This document shows positions 32,859 through 40,875 of a stretch of DNA of 45,908 bases, in pieces. The notes beneath the pieces are model-generated. The model searched no databases. It saw nothing but the letters and a program-made list of their open reading frames with translations, and was not told the DNA's origin. Position numbers and translations under genes: made by a program. Numbering within the stretch: the stretch's first letter is position 1; each line of letters starts with the position of its first letter. The stretch is from NCBI GenBank assembly GCA_900545285.1, contig UQYK01000010.1:1-45908 (forward strand). The letters run 5' to 3'. Origin of the DNA: an uncultured Ruminococcus sp. (GTDB lineage Bacteria; Bacillota; Clostridia; Oscillospirales; Ruminococcaceae).

Positions 32859-34691
32859 TTATTCAGCAGCCTTGATGCGAGCTTCCAGCTTATCCAGCTG
32901 TTCGTACAGAGCAGCCGGGATGTTGCCGCCCTTTGCCTTGATGTCTTCATCATAATATCTGCGCATCTCGGTGATTTCAGCTTCCCACTTATCCATATCC
33001 AGCTTCAGCAGGTCTGCGATATCGTCAGAAGTAAACTGCTTGCCCTCATATACCAGACCGTCAACGTTGATGTCCTCAGCCTTCGGCTCGAAACCGATCG
33101 GAGTTTCAACAGCGTCTACAGTACCTTCGCAACGCTTGATGATCCAGTCCAGAACACGCATGTTGTCACCAAAGCCCGGCCACAGGAAGTTGCCTTCATC
33201 ATCTGTCTTGAACCAGTTTACGTTGAAGATCTTCGGAGCCTTGTCGCCCAGCTTTTCGCCCATTTCCAGCCAGTGTGCCCAGTAGTCACCAACATTGTAA
33301 CCAATGAACGGCTTCATAGCCATCGGGTCGTGACGCAGAACGCCGACTGCACCAGTAGCAGCTGCTGTTGTTTCAGAAGAAACAGCAGAACCCATATAAG
33401 TGCCGTGTGTCCAGTCGAAGGACTGATATACCAGCGGAGTGGTGGATGCACGACGGCCGCCGAAGATGATAGCGGAAATCGGTACACCTTCCGGATTGTT
33501 GAATTCCGGAGACAGGCACGGGCAGTTCTTTGCCGGAGAGGTAAATCTGGAGTTCGGGTGAGCCAGCTTACCGCCTTCAGCGATGAATTCCGGACCATTT
33601 ACCTTCTTGCCAGTCCACTCAGTTGCATCAACCGGCGGATTCTTATCCAGCTTTTCCCACCAAACAGTGTTGTCTGCATTGTTCAGAGCAACGTTGGTGA
33701 AGATGGTGCCAGACTTGGTGCAAGCCAAAGCATTCGGGTTGGAGTGGTCATTGGTACCCGGAGCAACGCCGAAGAAGCCGTTTTCCGGATTGATTGCGTA
33801 CAGTCTGCCATCCTTGCCCGGCTTCATCCAAGCGATATCATCGCCGACTGTGAATACCTTGTAGCCATCCTTCTTATAGCCTTCCGGCGGAATCAGCATA
33901 GCCAGGTTGGTCTTGCCGCAGGCAGACGGGAATGCAGCTGTGATATACTTTGTTTCGCCGTTGGGCTTCTGAACGCCCAGGATCAGCATATGCTCAGCCA
34001 TCCATCCTTCGTTCTTACCCTGGAAGGAAGCGATACGCAGAGCGAAGCACTTCTTGCCCAGCAGAACGTTGCCGCCGTAAGCAGAATTGATGGACCAGAT
34101 TGTATTTTCTTCCGGGAACTGTACGATATAACGATTTTCCGGATCTACATCTGCCTTGGAGTGCAGGCCGCGAACGAAGTCATTAGAGGTCTCACCCAAG
34201 TTCTCAAATGCCTGAACGCCCATACGAGTCATGATGTTCATGTTCAGAACAACATAGATGGAGTCAGTCAGCTCAACGCCTACCTTAGCCAGCGGAGAAC
34301 CGATCGGACCCATGGAGTACGGAATGACATACATGGTTCTGCCCTTCATTACGCCGTCATACAGCGGAGTGAGCTTTGCCTTCATTTCTTCCGGATCCAT
34401 CCAGTTGTTGGTCGGGCCTGCGCCTTCCTTTGTCTTAGAGCAGATAAAGGTACGATCCTCTACACGAGCAACGTCGTTCGGGAGTGTGCGATGATACAGA
34501 CAGCCAGGCAGCTTGTCCGGATTCAGCTTGTACATCTTGTCATGATTGCCTTCCGGCAGAGAAGTTACTTCTTCTGTCAGTGCATCCAGCTGTTCCTTAG
34601 AGCCGTCGATCCAGACAACCTTGTCCGGCTTTGTGAGTGCAACCATTTCGTCAACCCACTGCAGCACATTTTTATTGTTTGTCAATGCCAT
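32859..34691 (-). CDS. pckG: Phosphoenolpyruvate carboxykinase (GTP)
   Basis: A 610-residue GTP-type PEPCK that interconverts oxaloacetate and PEP; in anaerobic gut Firmicutes it usually runs toward oxaloacetate and saves energy as GTP. The P-loop FPSACGKTNLAML has the reactive Cys specific to GTP enzymes, and kinase-2 GDDIAWM follows. The substrate site YSMGPIGSPLAKVGVELTDS, cut at its usual place, and the PEPCK R-loop region are intact. The ATG at 34691 is chosen with AGGAGG 8 nt upstream. A perfect consensus promoter lies 80 nt further up, so strong expression is expected. It stands alone as a transcription unit. Confidence 0.95.
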   Translation of the reverse strand: MALTNNKNVLQWVDEMVALTKPDKVVWIDGSKEQLDALTEEVTSLPEGNHDKMYKLNPDKLPGCLYHRTLPNDVARVEDRTFICSKTKEGAGPTNNWMDPEEMKAKLTPLYDGVMKGRTMYVIPYSMGPIGSPLAKVGVELTDSIYVVLNMNIMTRMGVQAFENLGETSNDFVRGLHSKADVDPENRYIVQFPEENTIWSINSAYGGNVLLGKKCFALRIASFQGKNEGWMAEHMLILGVQKPNGETKYITAAFPSACGKTNLAMLIPPEGYKKDGYKVFTVGDDIAWMKPGKDGRLYAINPENGFFGVAPGTNDHSNPNALACTKSGTIFTNVALNNADNTVWWEKLDKNPPVDATEWTGKKVNGPEFIAEGGKLAHPNSRFTSPAKNCPCLSPEFNNPEGVPISAIIFGGRRASTTPLVYQSFDWTHGTYMGSAVSSETTAAATGAVGVLRHDPMAMKPFIGYNVGDYWAHWLEMGEKLGDKAPKIFNVNWFKTDDEGNFLWPGFGDNMRVLDWIIKRCEGTVDAVETPIGFEPKAEDINVDGLVYEGKQFTSDDIADLLKLDMDKWEAEITEMRRYYDEDIKAKGGNIPAALYEQLDKLEARIKAAE

Positions 34692-34770
34692 TAGTACTAC
34701 CTCCTGATATTTTGCAGTTTTCTCAGCCTGCTTTTTCTGGAACATTCTTCAAAATGTCCCATCACAATTT

Positions 34771-34799
34771 ATTATACCCAAATTCCTGTGCCGTGTCAA
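34771..34799 (-). promoter_or_regulatory. Perfect-consensus promoter of pckG
   Basis: Minus strand: TTGACA (34799-34794), a 17-nt spacer and TATAAT (34776-34771). The rest of the 34800-34925 gap holds an ACAGTTT/AAACTGT inverted repeat (34873-34891) without a T-run. Confidence 0.9.
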
Positions 34800-34925
34800 G
34801 CGGTTTCGAAAAAAAACGCAGTAATATTCAAACTGTGTTCATGAATCGGAGTCATTTGTATTCTTGACACGGACAGTTTCTGTAAAACTGTTGCATAGGC
34901 CGGATTTTTTGGGGAACTAATTGGT

Positions 34926-35960
34926 TTAAACCGTTCGCCTGCTCTGTTCGCCCCATGCAGTCAGTTCCATGGTTGCGCTGGCATTCAGGCTGGAATCTGC
35001 CCGAATTCCGGCTTCAAACGCGTAAGAACCAGCGCAGGCAATCATTGCGCCGTTATCTCCGCAAAGCGACAGAGGCGGCATGTAGAGGGTATAGCCCCGT
35101 TTTTCACAGGCTTTCTGCAAAGAAGCCCGGACACCGCTGTTCGCGGAAACGCCGCCTGCCACAGCAATGGTGGTATAGCCATGCTCTCTGGCTGCGCGCA
35201 TGGTGTGCTCTGTCAGGACTTCTGCAATGGTTGCCTGCACCGATGCCGCCAGATCCTCTGTACAGACCGGTGTCCCCTTCTGGCTGGCATTGTGCAGAAG
35301 ATTGACCACCGCAGTTTTCAGGCCGGAAAAGCTGAAATCATAGGCGTTATCTGCAATCTTCGGTTTCGGCAGAGGGAAGGCATCCGGATTGCCGGATTTG
35401 GACGCTTTGTCCAGATGAATGCCGCCGGGATAGGGATAGCCCATGGCACGGGCGCATTTGTCAAAGCATTCCCCTGCCGCATCATCCCTGGTGCGGCCCA
35501 GAATCCGGAACGTGGTATGACTCAGTACCTCTACCAGATGGCTGTGGCCGCCGCTGACCACCAGGCAAAGATACGGCGGCTTTAGTTCCGGATGGGCAAT
35601 ATAGTTGGATGCAATGTGCCCGGCCAGATGATGCGTCGGTACCAGGGGCTTTCCGGAAGCCAGCGCCAGTCCCTTGGCAAAGTTTACCCCTACCAGCAGT
35701 GCGCCGATGAGTCCGGGGTACGCCGTCACCGCAATACCGTCCAGTTCCGCCAGCGTCACGCCGGCGTCATCCAGTGCCTTCTGCACCACCGGCAAAACGT
35801 TTTCACAATGCCGTCGGGAGGCAATCTCCGGCACAACACCGCCGTACAGTTTATGTTCTTCTACCTGAGAGGAAACTACGTTGGAAAGAATCTCCGTGTG
35901 ATCTCTTGCCACACTTGCCGCAGTTTCATCGCAGGAACTTTCAATTCCTAATATCAGCAT
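34926..35960 (-). CDS. tsaD: tRNA N6-threonylcarbamoyladenosine synthase TsaD
   Basis: TsaD transfers the threonylcarbamoyl group to A37 of ANN-decoding tRNAs, working with TsaB and TsaE. The 344-residue chain starts LILGIESSCDETAASV, and has the GGVVPEIASR segment, the metal-binding H111 and H115 (HHLAGH) and the C-terminal AVAGGVSANSGVR and PPLSLCGDNGAMIA motifs. The ATG at 35960 is preferred over an upstream one at 36008: GGAG lies 10 nt upstream and the protein begins as in homologues. It follows rimI by 111 nt on the minus strand. tsaB and tsaE are not in the window. Confidence 0.95.
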   Translation of the reverse strand: MLILGIESSCDETAASVARDHTEILSNVVSSQVEEHKLYGGVVPEIASRRHCENVLPVVQKALDDAGVTLAELDGIAVTAYPGLIGALLVGVNFAKGLALASGKPLVPTHHLAGHIASNYIAHPELKPPYLCLVVSGGHSHLVEVLSHTTFRILGRTRDDAAGECFDKCARAMGYPYPGGIHLDKASKSGNPDAFPLPKPKIADNAYDFSFSGLKTAVVNLLHNASQKGTPVCTEDLAASVQATIAEVLTEHTMRAAREHGYTTIAVAGGVSANSGVRASLQKACEKRGYTLYMPPLSLCGDNGAMIACAGSYAFEAGIRADSSLNASATMELTAWGEQSRRTV

Positions 35961-36071
35961 AGCTGCATCTCCATTTCTATGAACTTTATCACAATACCGC
36001 AAAGCCATCGCATGTACTTTATCCGGTATTTTGTTTTTTCCGATTCTGCATTGTATAAGGATAAAGCGGAT

Positions 36072-36521
36072 TTAGCACAAGTCATTTGCCTCTCGTGTCA
36101 TCAGCACAGCACCCTCCTCCGGATCGTGGTAATACCGTTTCCGAAAGCCCACCTGCTGATAGCCTTCGGATTGGTACAGCGCAATGGCGACGGCGTTGGA
36201 CTCCCGCACTTCCAGCCAGAATTCCTGCTCCGGGAATTGTTGGTGCGCCCATTGCAGAAGCATTCTGCCAATACCCCGGTGTCTGTAGTTCGGATGCACT
36301 GCAATGTCGTCCAGATTCACCGCATCCCCCGTATGCGACACCACAACATAGCCGCAGACGGTTTCTCCGTCCACCGCGCACCAGATCCGGTTATAGCAGC
36401 AGTCCATCGTCTGTCGGAACAGATTTTCCGACCAGGGATCCGGGAATGACAGCGCCGCAATTTCGGCAACCACCGGAAGCCACGCTTCTTTTAACGGAAC
36501 AAGATTAACCCTTTGCTGCAT
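36072..36521 (-). CDS. rimI: Ribosomal-protein-alanine N-acetyltransferase, RimI type
   Basis: A 149-residue GNAT acetyltransferase. RimI acetylates the N-terminal Ala of ribosomal protein S18. The acetyl-CoA loop is HRGIGRMLL (about 82-90), preceded by LDDIAVHPNYR, and the C-terminal part ESNAVAIALYQSEGYQQVGFRKRYYHDPEEGAVLM has the RimI NxxAxxLYxxxGF-Y pattern (given here in two joined motifs). It overlaps the end of polA by 17 nt and precedes tsaD, an association common for rimI. Substrate specificity other than S18 cannot be ruled out. Confidence 0.88.
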   Translation of the reverse strand: MQQRVNLVPLKEAWLPVVAEIAALSFPDPWSENLFRQTMDCCYNRIWCAVDGETVCGYVVVSHTGDAVNLDDIAVHPNYRHRGIGRMLLQWAHQQFPEQEFWLEVRESNAVAIALYQSEGYQQVGFRKRYYHDPEEGAVLMTREANDLC

Positions 36522-39105
36522 ACCAGCTCTCCCCCATGCTCACATCTGCCGTCAGCGGCACAGGAAATTCCGCCTGCTGCTGCTCCGGCAGTGTATTTTG
36601 AATCACGTGCTGCATTTCTTCTCCCAGCACTCTTGCGGCCTGCATGGCGTGCGCCTGAGGCACTTCTACAATCAGTTCATCGTGCACCTGCAAAATCAAC
36701 CGGGCATCCGGTACATCCTTTTGAAGCCGTTCATACACATGAATCATTGCCAGCTTGATGATATCCGCTGCCGTCCCCTGAATCGGAGTGTTCATAGCAA
36801 TGCGCTTTCCGGCAGCCTGCACCATTTTATTGGAAGCCAGCAGCTCCGGCACCGGCCGCCGCCGCTTGAAATATGTGGTAACATAGCCGTTGATCTTTGC
36901 CCGTTCAATAATGCCTTCCATAAATGCATCTACGCTGGGAAACTGGTTCTTATAGTTCCGGATATAGCGGTTGGCCTCCTGCACGGAAACGTGAATATCC
37001 TGCGACAGCGAATAGGCGCCCATGCCGTACAGAATGCCGAAATTCACCGCCTTGGCCGCGCTCCGCATTTCCGGAGAGACCATCTCCCTTGGCATGCCAA
37101 ACACCTGCGCAGCCGTTGCGGCATGAATATCCGCGCCGCTCAAAAAGGCCTCCTGCATCTGTTTGTCTCCGCTGAGGTTGGCCAGCAGCCGCAGTTCAAT
37201 CTGGCTGTAGTCCGCATCCAGCAGAACGCATCCTTCCTTTGCCACAAAGAACTTTCGCATATTCCGTCCCAGTTCCGTCCGCACCGGAATATTCTGGAGA
37301 TTGGGTTCCGTGGAGGAAATGCGCCCTGTCCGGGTTTCCGTCTGTTTGAAAACAGAGTGGATACGTCCGTCTGCTCCCACTGTTTTCAAAAGGCCGTCTA
37401 CATAGGTGGATTTCAGCTTGGCATACTGCCGCCATTTCAGCACATAAGACACAATGGAAAATTCACCGCTGAGTTTTTCCAGAATCTCCGCATTGGTGGA
37501 ATAGCCGGTCTTGGTCTTTTTCCCGTGGGGCAGCTGCATTTCCTCAAACAGGACATTGCCCAGCTGCTTCGGAGAGCCGATATTAAACGGATGGCCGGCT
37601 TCATCGTAGATCATCTGCTGCATTTCTTCTATTTGTTCCGTCAGATACACGCCAAAATCCTGAACGCCCTGCTGATCAATGGCGATTCCGGTATGCTCCA
37701 TTGCGGCCAGCACTACAGTCAGCTGTTCCTCTGCATGCAGGAGCGCAGTCATTTCCTGATCGTCTACCCGTTTTTTCATCGCCTCATACAGCGCCGGAAG
37801 CGCCGCCAGATCCGCATGCACGCCCTGGCTCTTTTCAAACGGCACATGATAGGTCACACACAGGTGCTCAATTTCATAGGAAGAAGTGGTAGAATTCAGC
37901 AGATACGCCGCAATTTCCGCATCACTTGCAGAAGGCGTGCTGCTGTCCGGTGTCACCCCGGCAGACAGCAGAAACCGATACTGGGGTTTTGCTGCAAAGG
38001 AAATCCGCGGCTGCTGAAACAGAATCTTGCACAGAGCCGGATCTTCTGTACAGTAAACCGTTTCCGGATCTGAATCCGGATAATATGCCCGTGCCTGCTT
38101 GCCGTCAAACAGCACTGCCGGCAGCGCTTTCCCGTCCGGTTTTCTTGCTTCCAGGATTTCTACTGTCAGTGGCTTCTCTTCCAGGGAAGGCAGCGGCTTT
38201 TCCGTTTGTTCCGGCGCATCTGCTTCCGCAGAACGGGCATTTCCTGCATCAGAAAGTTTCAGCTTGTCCAAAAGCTTTACCATTTCCAGTTCCAGCAGCA
38301 GGGATTTGACTGCGCTGGTCTGCACCGGCTTTGGCAGGTAAGCTTTTGTTTCTGTGGCAATGGGCACATCGGTAACAATGGTGGCCAGCCATTTGCTCTG
38401 CTTTGCCGCCTCTGCACCGTTCACCAGCTTGGTGTATACGCCCTTTGTCAGACCGGCTTCATCCAGGTGGGCATAAAGATTTTCTACCGTGTTCCACTCC
38501 TGAATCAGCTTTGAAGCAGTCTTCTGCCCGATACCGGCCACGCCGGAAATGTTGTCGGAGCTGTCCCCCATCAGGGCTTTCAGATCAATCAGAGACAGGG
38601 GCGAAAAACCGTACTCCTCCTGAAACCGCTCTGGTGTAAACGGAATCGTCTCCTTATTGGTTGCCAGCCGCACAGTCACATAGTCATTGACCAACTGCAA
38701 GCTGTCCCGGTCTCCGGTGAGAATCACACAGGTATCCTTCTGTGCAGTGCAGGCTGCCGCCAATGTGCCCAGAATATCGTCTGCCTCATAGCCCTCACAG
38801 GTTACAACTGAAACGCCCAGCAGCGTCAGCAACTGCTTGAGATATGGCATCTGCATTGCCAGTTCCTCCGGCATGCCCTTTCGATTGGCCTTATAGGTTT
38901 CAACGGCTTTATGCCGGAACGTCGGCTGACGCAAATCAAATGCCACGACAATGGCATCCGGCTTCACCTCCGATACATTTTTCAAATATATATTCATAAA
39001 GCCAAAAATCGCATGGGTAAAAATGCCCTTTGTATTGCTCAGAGGACGGATTCCATAATACGCACGGTTAATGATGCTGTTTCCGTCAATCGCCAGTAAT
39101 TTCAT
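36505..39105 (-). CDS. polA: DNA polymerase I
   Basis: An 866-residue Pol I used in repair and Okazaki-fragment processing. The 5-prime nuclease domain (about 1-290) starts LLAIDGNSIINRAYYG and keeps its acidic clusters (EADDILGTLA, LTGDRDSLQL, DLKALMGDSSDNI) and the GIGQKTASKL helix-hairpin-helix. The proofreading domain (about 310-470) appears degenerate: the DxE and other acidic catalytic residues are not evident, as in many Firmicutes. Polymerase motifs are A (DYSQIELRL at 632), B (RSAAKAVNFGILYG) and C (VHDELIVE). AGGAGG lies 8 nt before the ATG at 39105. It leads the polA-rimI-tsaD unit. Confidence 0.95.
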   Translation of the reverse strand: MKLLAIDGNSIINRAYYGIRPLSNTKGIFTHAIFGFMNIYLKNVSEVKPDAIVVAFDLRQPTFRHKAVETYKANRKGMPEELAMQMPYLKQLLTLLGVSVVTCEGYEADDILGTLAAACTAQKDTCVILTGDRDSLQLVNDYVTVRLATNKETIPFTPERFQEEYGFSPLSLIDLKALMGDSSDNISGVAGIGQKTASKLIQEWNTVENLYAHLDEAGLTKGVYTKLVNGAEAAKQSKWLATIVTDVPIATETKAYLPKPVQTSAVKSLLLELEMVKLLDKLKLSDAGNARSAEADAPEQTEKPLPSLEEKPLTVEILEARKPDGKALPAVLFDGKQARAYYPDSDPETVYCTEDPALCKILFQQPRISFAAKPQYRFLLSAGVTPDSSTPSASDAEIAAYLLNSTTSSYEIEHLCVTYHVPFEKSQGVHADLAALPALYEAMKKRVDDQEMTALLHAEEQLTVVLAAMEHTGIAIDQQGVQDFGVYLTEQIEEMQQMIYDEAGHPFNIGSPKQLGNVLFEEMQLPHGKKTKTGYSTNAEILEKLSGEFSIVSYVLKWRQYAKLKSTYVDGLLKTVGADGRIHSVFKQTETRTGRISSTEPNLQNIPVRTELGRNMRKFFVAKEGCVLLDADYSQIELRLLANLSGDKQMQEAFLSGADIHAATAAQVFGMPREMVSPEMRSAAKAVNFGILYGMGAYSLSQDIHVSVQEANRYIRNYKNQFPSVDAFMEGIIERAKINGYVTTYFKRRRPVPELLASNKMVQAAGKRIAMNTPIQGTAADIIKLAMIHVYERLQKDVPDARLILQVHDELIVEVPQAHAMQAARVLGEEMQHVIQNTLPEQQQAEFPVPLTADVSMGESWYAAKG

Positions 39106-39168
39106 AAATTCCTCCTGTGGAATGCAGCTGCGCAAAGGCAAAAGCGGCTCTCCTGTTTATATGTTTTT

Positions 39169-39197
39169 AGTATAGCACATTTCCTGAAAAATGTACA
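39169..39197 (-). promoter_or_regulatory. Promoter of polA-rimI-tsaD
   Basis: Minus strand: TGTACA (39197-39192), a 17-nt spacer and TATACT (39174-39169). Confidence 0.6.
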
Positions 39198-39314
39198 GTT
39201 CTTTTTTAAGAAGTCCATTTCATAGAAAGAATCCAGCGTCTTTTCAGCAAACTTTGAAACTGGCTTCTGAAAATTCTCCCGGTGCGCGTTCATTCTGCGC
39301 CAAAAGAAATACAG

Positions 39315-39343
39315 TTTACTTTTTCCGGCAGACATGGTATAAT
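39315..39343 (+). promoter_or_regulatory. Promoter of dusB
   Basis: TTTACT (39315-39320), a 17-nt spacer and TATAAT (39338-39343). The 39198-39314 interval between the divergent promoters shows nothing else. Confidence 0.7.
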
Positions 39344-39383
39344 AGGACAGAGATTTCAAATGATCGACCAAAGGAGAATTTTC

Positions 39384-40391
39384 ATGGAAAAACAACAGAC
39401 GGCATTTACGCTCGGCAGCGTCACCTTTCCCAAGACGGCAATCCTGGCACCTATGGCAGGCGTGGCAGACCGTGCGTACCGGCTTCTGTGCCGCAGCTTC
39501 GGCGCAGCCGGAACTGTAAGTGAAATGGTTTCTGTCAAGGGTCTTTGCTATGGAGACAAGGGCTCCGGTGAATTGTGCACCATCACAGAGCCGGAACGTC
39601 CCATGGGCATCCAGCTGTTTGGCAGCGAACCGGAATTCATGGCCAGAGCCGCCGCACTGGTACAGCAGTATGCGCCGGACTGGATTGACATTAACATGGG
39701 CTGCCCGGTGCATAAAGTAGTTGCTACCGGTGCCGGGAGTGCCCTGATGCGGGATATCCCCCTGGCGCAGGAAATTGTCCGGGCGGCCGTCCGGGAAAGC
39801 AGCGTTCCGGTTACTGTAAAATTCCGGCTGGGATGGGAGGAAACCAGCAGAAACGCCGTCCCCTTTGCAAAGGCTATGGAAGAGGCCGGCGCAGCAGCTA
39901 TCACAGTTCACGGCAGAACAAAGGCACAGCTCTACAGCGGAAAGGCTGACTGGAACGCCATCCGGGAGGTAAAACAGGCGGTGCATATTCCCGTAATCGG
40001 AAACGGCGATGTGCAGACCGCCGCGGACTGTCTAGCCATGTATGCGCAAACCGGATGTGATCTGGTAATGGCCGGACGGGGTACGTATGGAAACCCCTTT
40101 CTCTTCCGGGAAATCAACTGTGCCATGCAGGGAAAAACTGCTGCACCACCATCGCTGGAAGAACGCATGGAAACCATGCTCCGCCATGTCCGCCTGATTT
40201 TGGAATGCAATCCCCAGAAACCGCCGGAAATCGCAATCCGGGATGCCCGAAAACACGCGGCCTGGTACATGACCGGATTATACGGCGCAGCACAGTTTCG
40301 GGCAAGGTGCTATCACCTGGATTCCTATGACGCAGCCCAGCAGCTGGCCGAGGACTTTTTGCAGCTGCAAAAACAGCATGCAGCAGATTAA
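39384..40391 (+). CDS. dusB: tRNA-dihydrouridine synthase
   Basis: A 335-residue flavoenzyme that reduces specific uridines in tRNA D-loops. The FMN-binding start TAILAPMAGVADRAYR, the catalytic C107 in DINMGCPVHKV, the VTVKFRLGW and AITVHGRTKAQLYSG segments, and VIGNGDV and MAGRGTYGNPFLF all match the DusB branch. The ATG at 39384 has AAAGGAG about 8 nt upstream; a longer open frame before it covers the promoter and is not coding. It has its own promoter and a terminator directly ahead of csoR. Confidence 0.93.
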   Translation: MEKQQTAFTLGSVTFPKTAILAPMAGVADRAYRLLCRSFGAAGTVSEMVSVKGLCYGDKGSGELCTITEPERPMGIQLFGSEPEFMARAAALVQQYAPDWIDINMGCPVHKVVATGAGSALMRDIPLAQEIVRAAVRESSVPVTVKFRLGWEETSRNAVPFAKAMEEAGAAAITVHGRTKAQLYSGKADWNAIREVKQAVHIPVIGNGDVQTAADCLAMYAQTGCDLVMAGRGTYGNPFLFREINCAMQGKTAAPPSLEERMETMLRHVRLILECNPQKPPEIAIRDARKHAAWYMTGLYGAAQFRARCYHLDSYDAAQQLAEDFLQLQKQHAAD

Positions 40392-40420
40392 GTGTCAGCG
40401 GCGCATAATATGGAAAACGA

Positions 40421-40453
40421 GCGGAAGAATATTCATGGATTCTTCCGCCTTTT
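40421..40453 (+). terminator. Terminator of dusB
   Basis: GCGGAAGAAT (40421-40430), 8-nt loop, ATTCTTCCGC (40439-40448), then CTTTTCT. The U-tract is short but the 10-bp stem is perfect. Confidence 0.7.
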
Positions 40454-40458
40454 CTAAC

Positions 40459-40487
40459 TTGACAAATACCCCTTGGGGGTATATAAT
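40459..40487 (+). promoter_or_regulatory. Consensus promoter of csoR-copA
   Basis: TTGACA (40459-40464), a 17-nt spacer and TATAAT (40482-40487), the same layout as the chaperone promoter at 32322-32350. Confidence 0.88.
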
Positions 40488-40504
40488 ATACCTATGGAGG
40501 GTAT
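40466..40504. promoter_or_regulatory. CsoR-type operators of csoR-copA
   Basis: Box 1, ATACCCCTTGGGGGTAT (40466-40482), fills the promoter spacer. Box 2, ATACCTATGGAGGGTAT (40488-40504), covers the start site and is less symmetric. Confidence 0.8.
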
Positions 40505-40548
40505 ATTGGCTGCTCTCCCCATTCCCGAAAAAGAAAGGAACCTGTATT

Positions 40549-40860
40549 ATGGAAACAGAAGAAAAAGAATGTCCCTGCTGTCACAAGACAAAGGAACGAT
40601 CGCAGGAAGAATATACCAAACTCATTCACCGTCTGAACCGGATTGAAGGACAGATCCGCGGAATCCGCGGCATGGTGGAAAAAAGCGCCTATTGTCCGGA
40701 CATTCTCGTCCAGGTAGCGGCTGTAAACGCTGCTCTGAACGCCTTTAACAAGGAACTGCTGGCAAATCACATCCGCACCTGTGTGGCTGAGGATATCCGC
40801 GCCGGAAAAGACGAGGTAATTGATGAACTGGTTGCTACCCTGCAAAAATTGATGAAATAG
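40549..40860 (+). CDS. csoR: Copper-sensing repressor CsoR
   Basis: A 103-residue all-helical CsoR/RcnR-family repressor that leaves DNA when it binds Cu(I). The metal ligands Cys-His-Cys are C49, H74 and C78, with the same 25- and 4-residue spacing as C36-H61-C65 of the Mycobacterium protein. The helix-1 sequence KLIHRLNRIEGQIRGIRGMVE is the family signature in two joined parts. An N-terminal extension carries C8, C10, C11 and H12, an extra possible metal site. The ATG at 40549 has AAAGGA 9 nt upstream. It is followed by copA after 15 nt and preceded by CsoR-type operators, so it should repress itself and copA. Confidence 0.93.
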   Translation: METEEKECPCCHKTKERSQEEYTKLIHRLNRIEGQIRGIRGMVEKSAYCPDILVQVAAVNAALNAFNKELLANHIRTCVAEDIRAGKDEVIDELVATLQKLMK

Positions 40861-40875
40861 GAAGGTTTTTACTGT

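Noticed and set aside
34873..34891. ACAGTTT-CTGTA-AAACTGT as a tsaD terminator
   Set aside because: No T-run follows on the minus strand and the stem is only 7 bp.
40327..40548. N-terminal extension of csoR upstream of 40549
   Set aside because: It would cover the dusB end, terminator, promoter and operators. The ATG at 40549 has a good ribosome site and the protein then has the family length.
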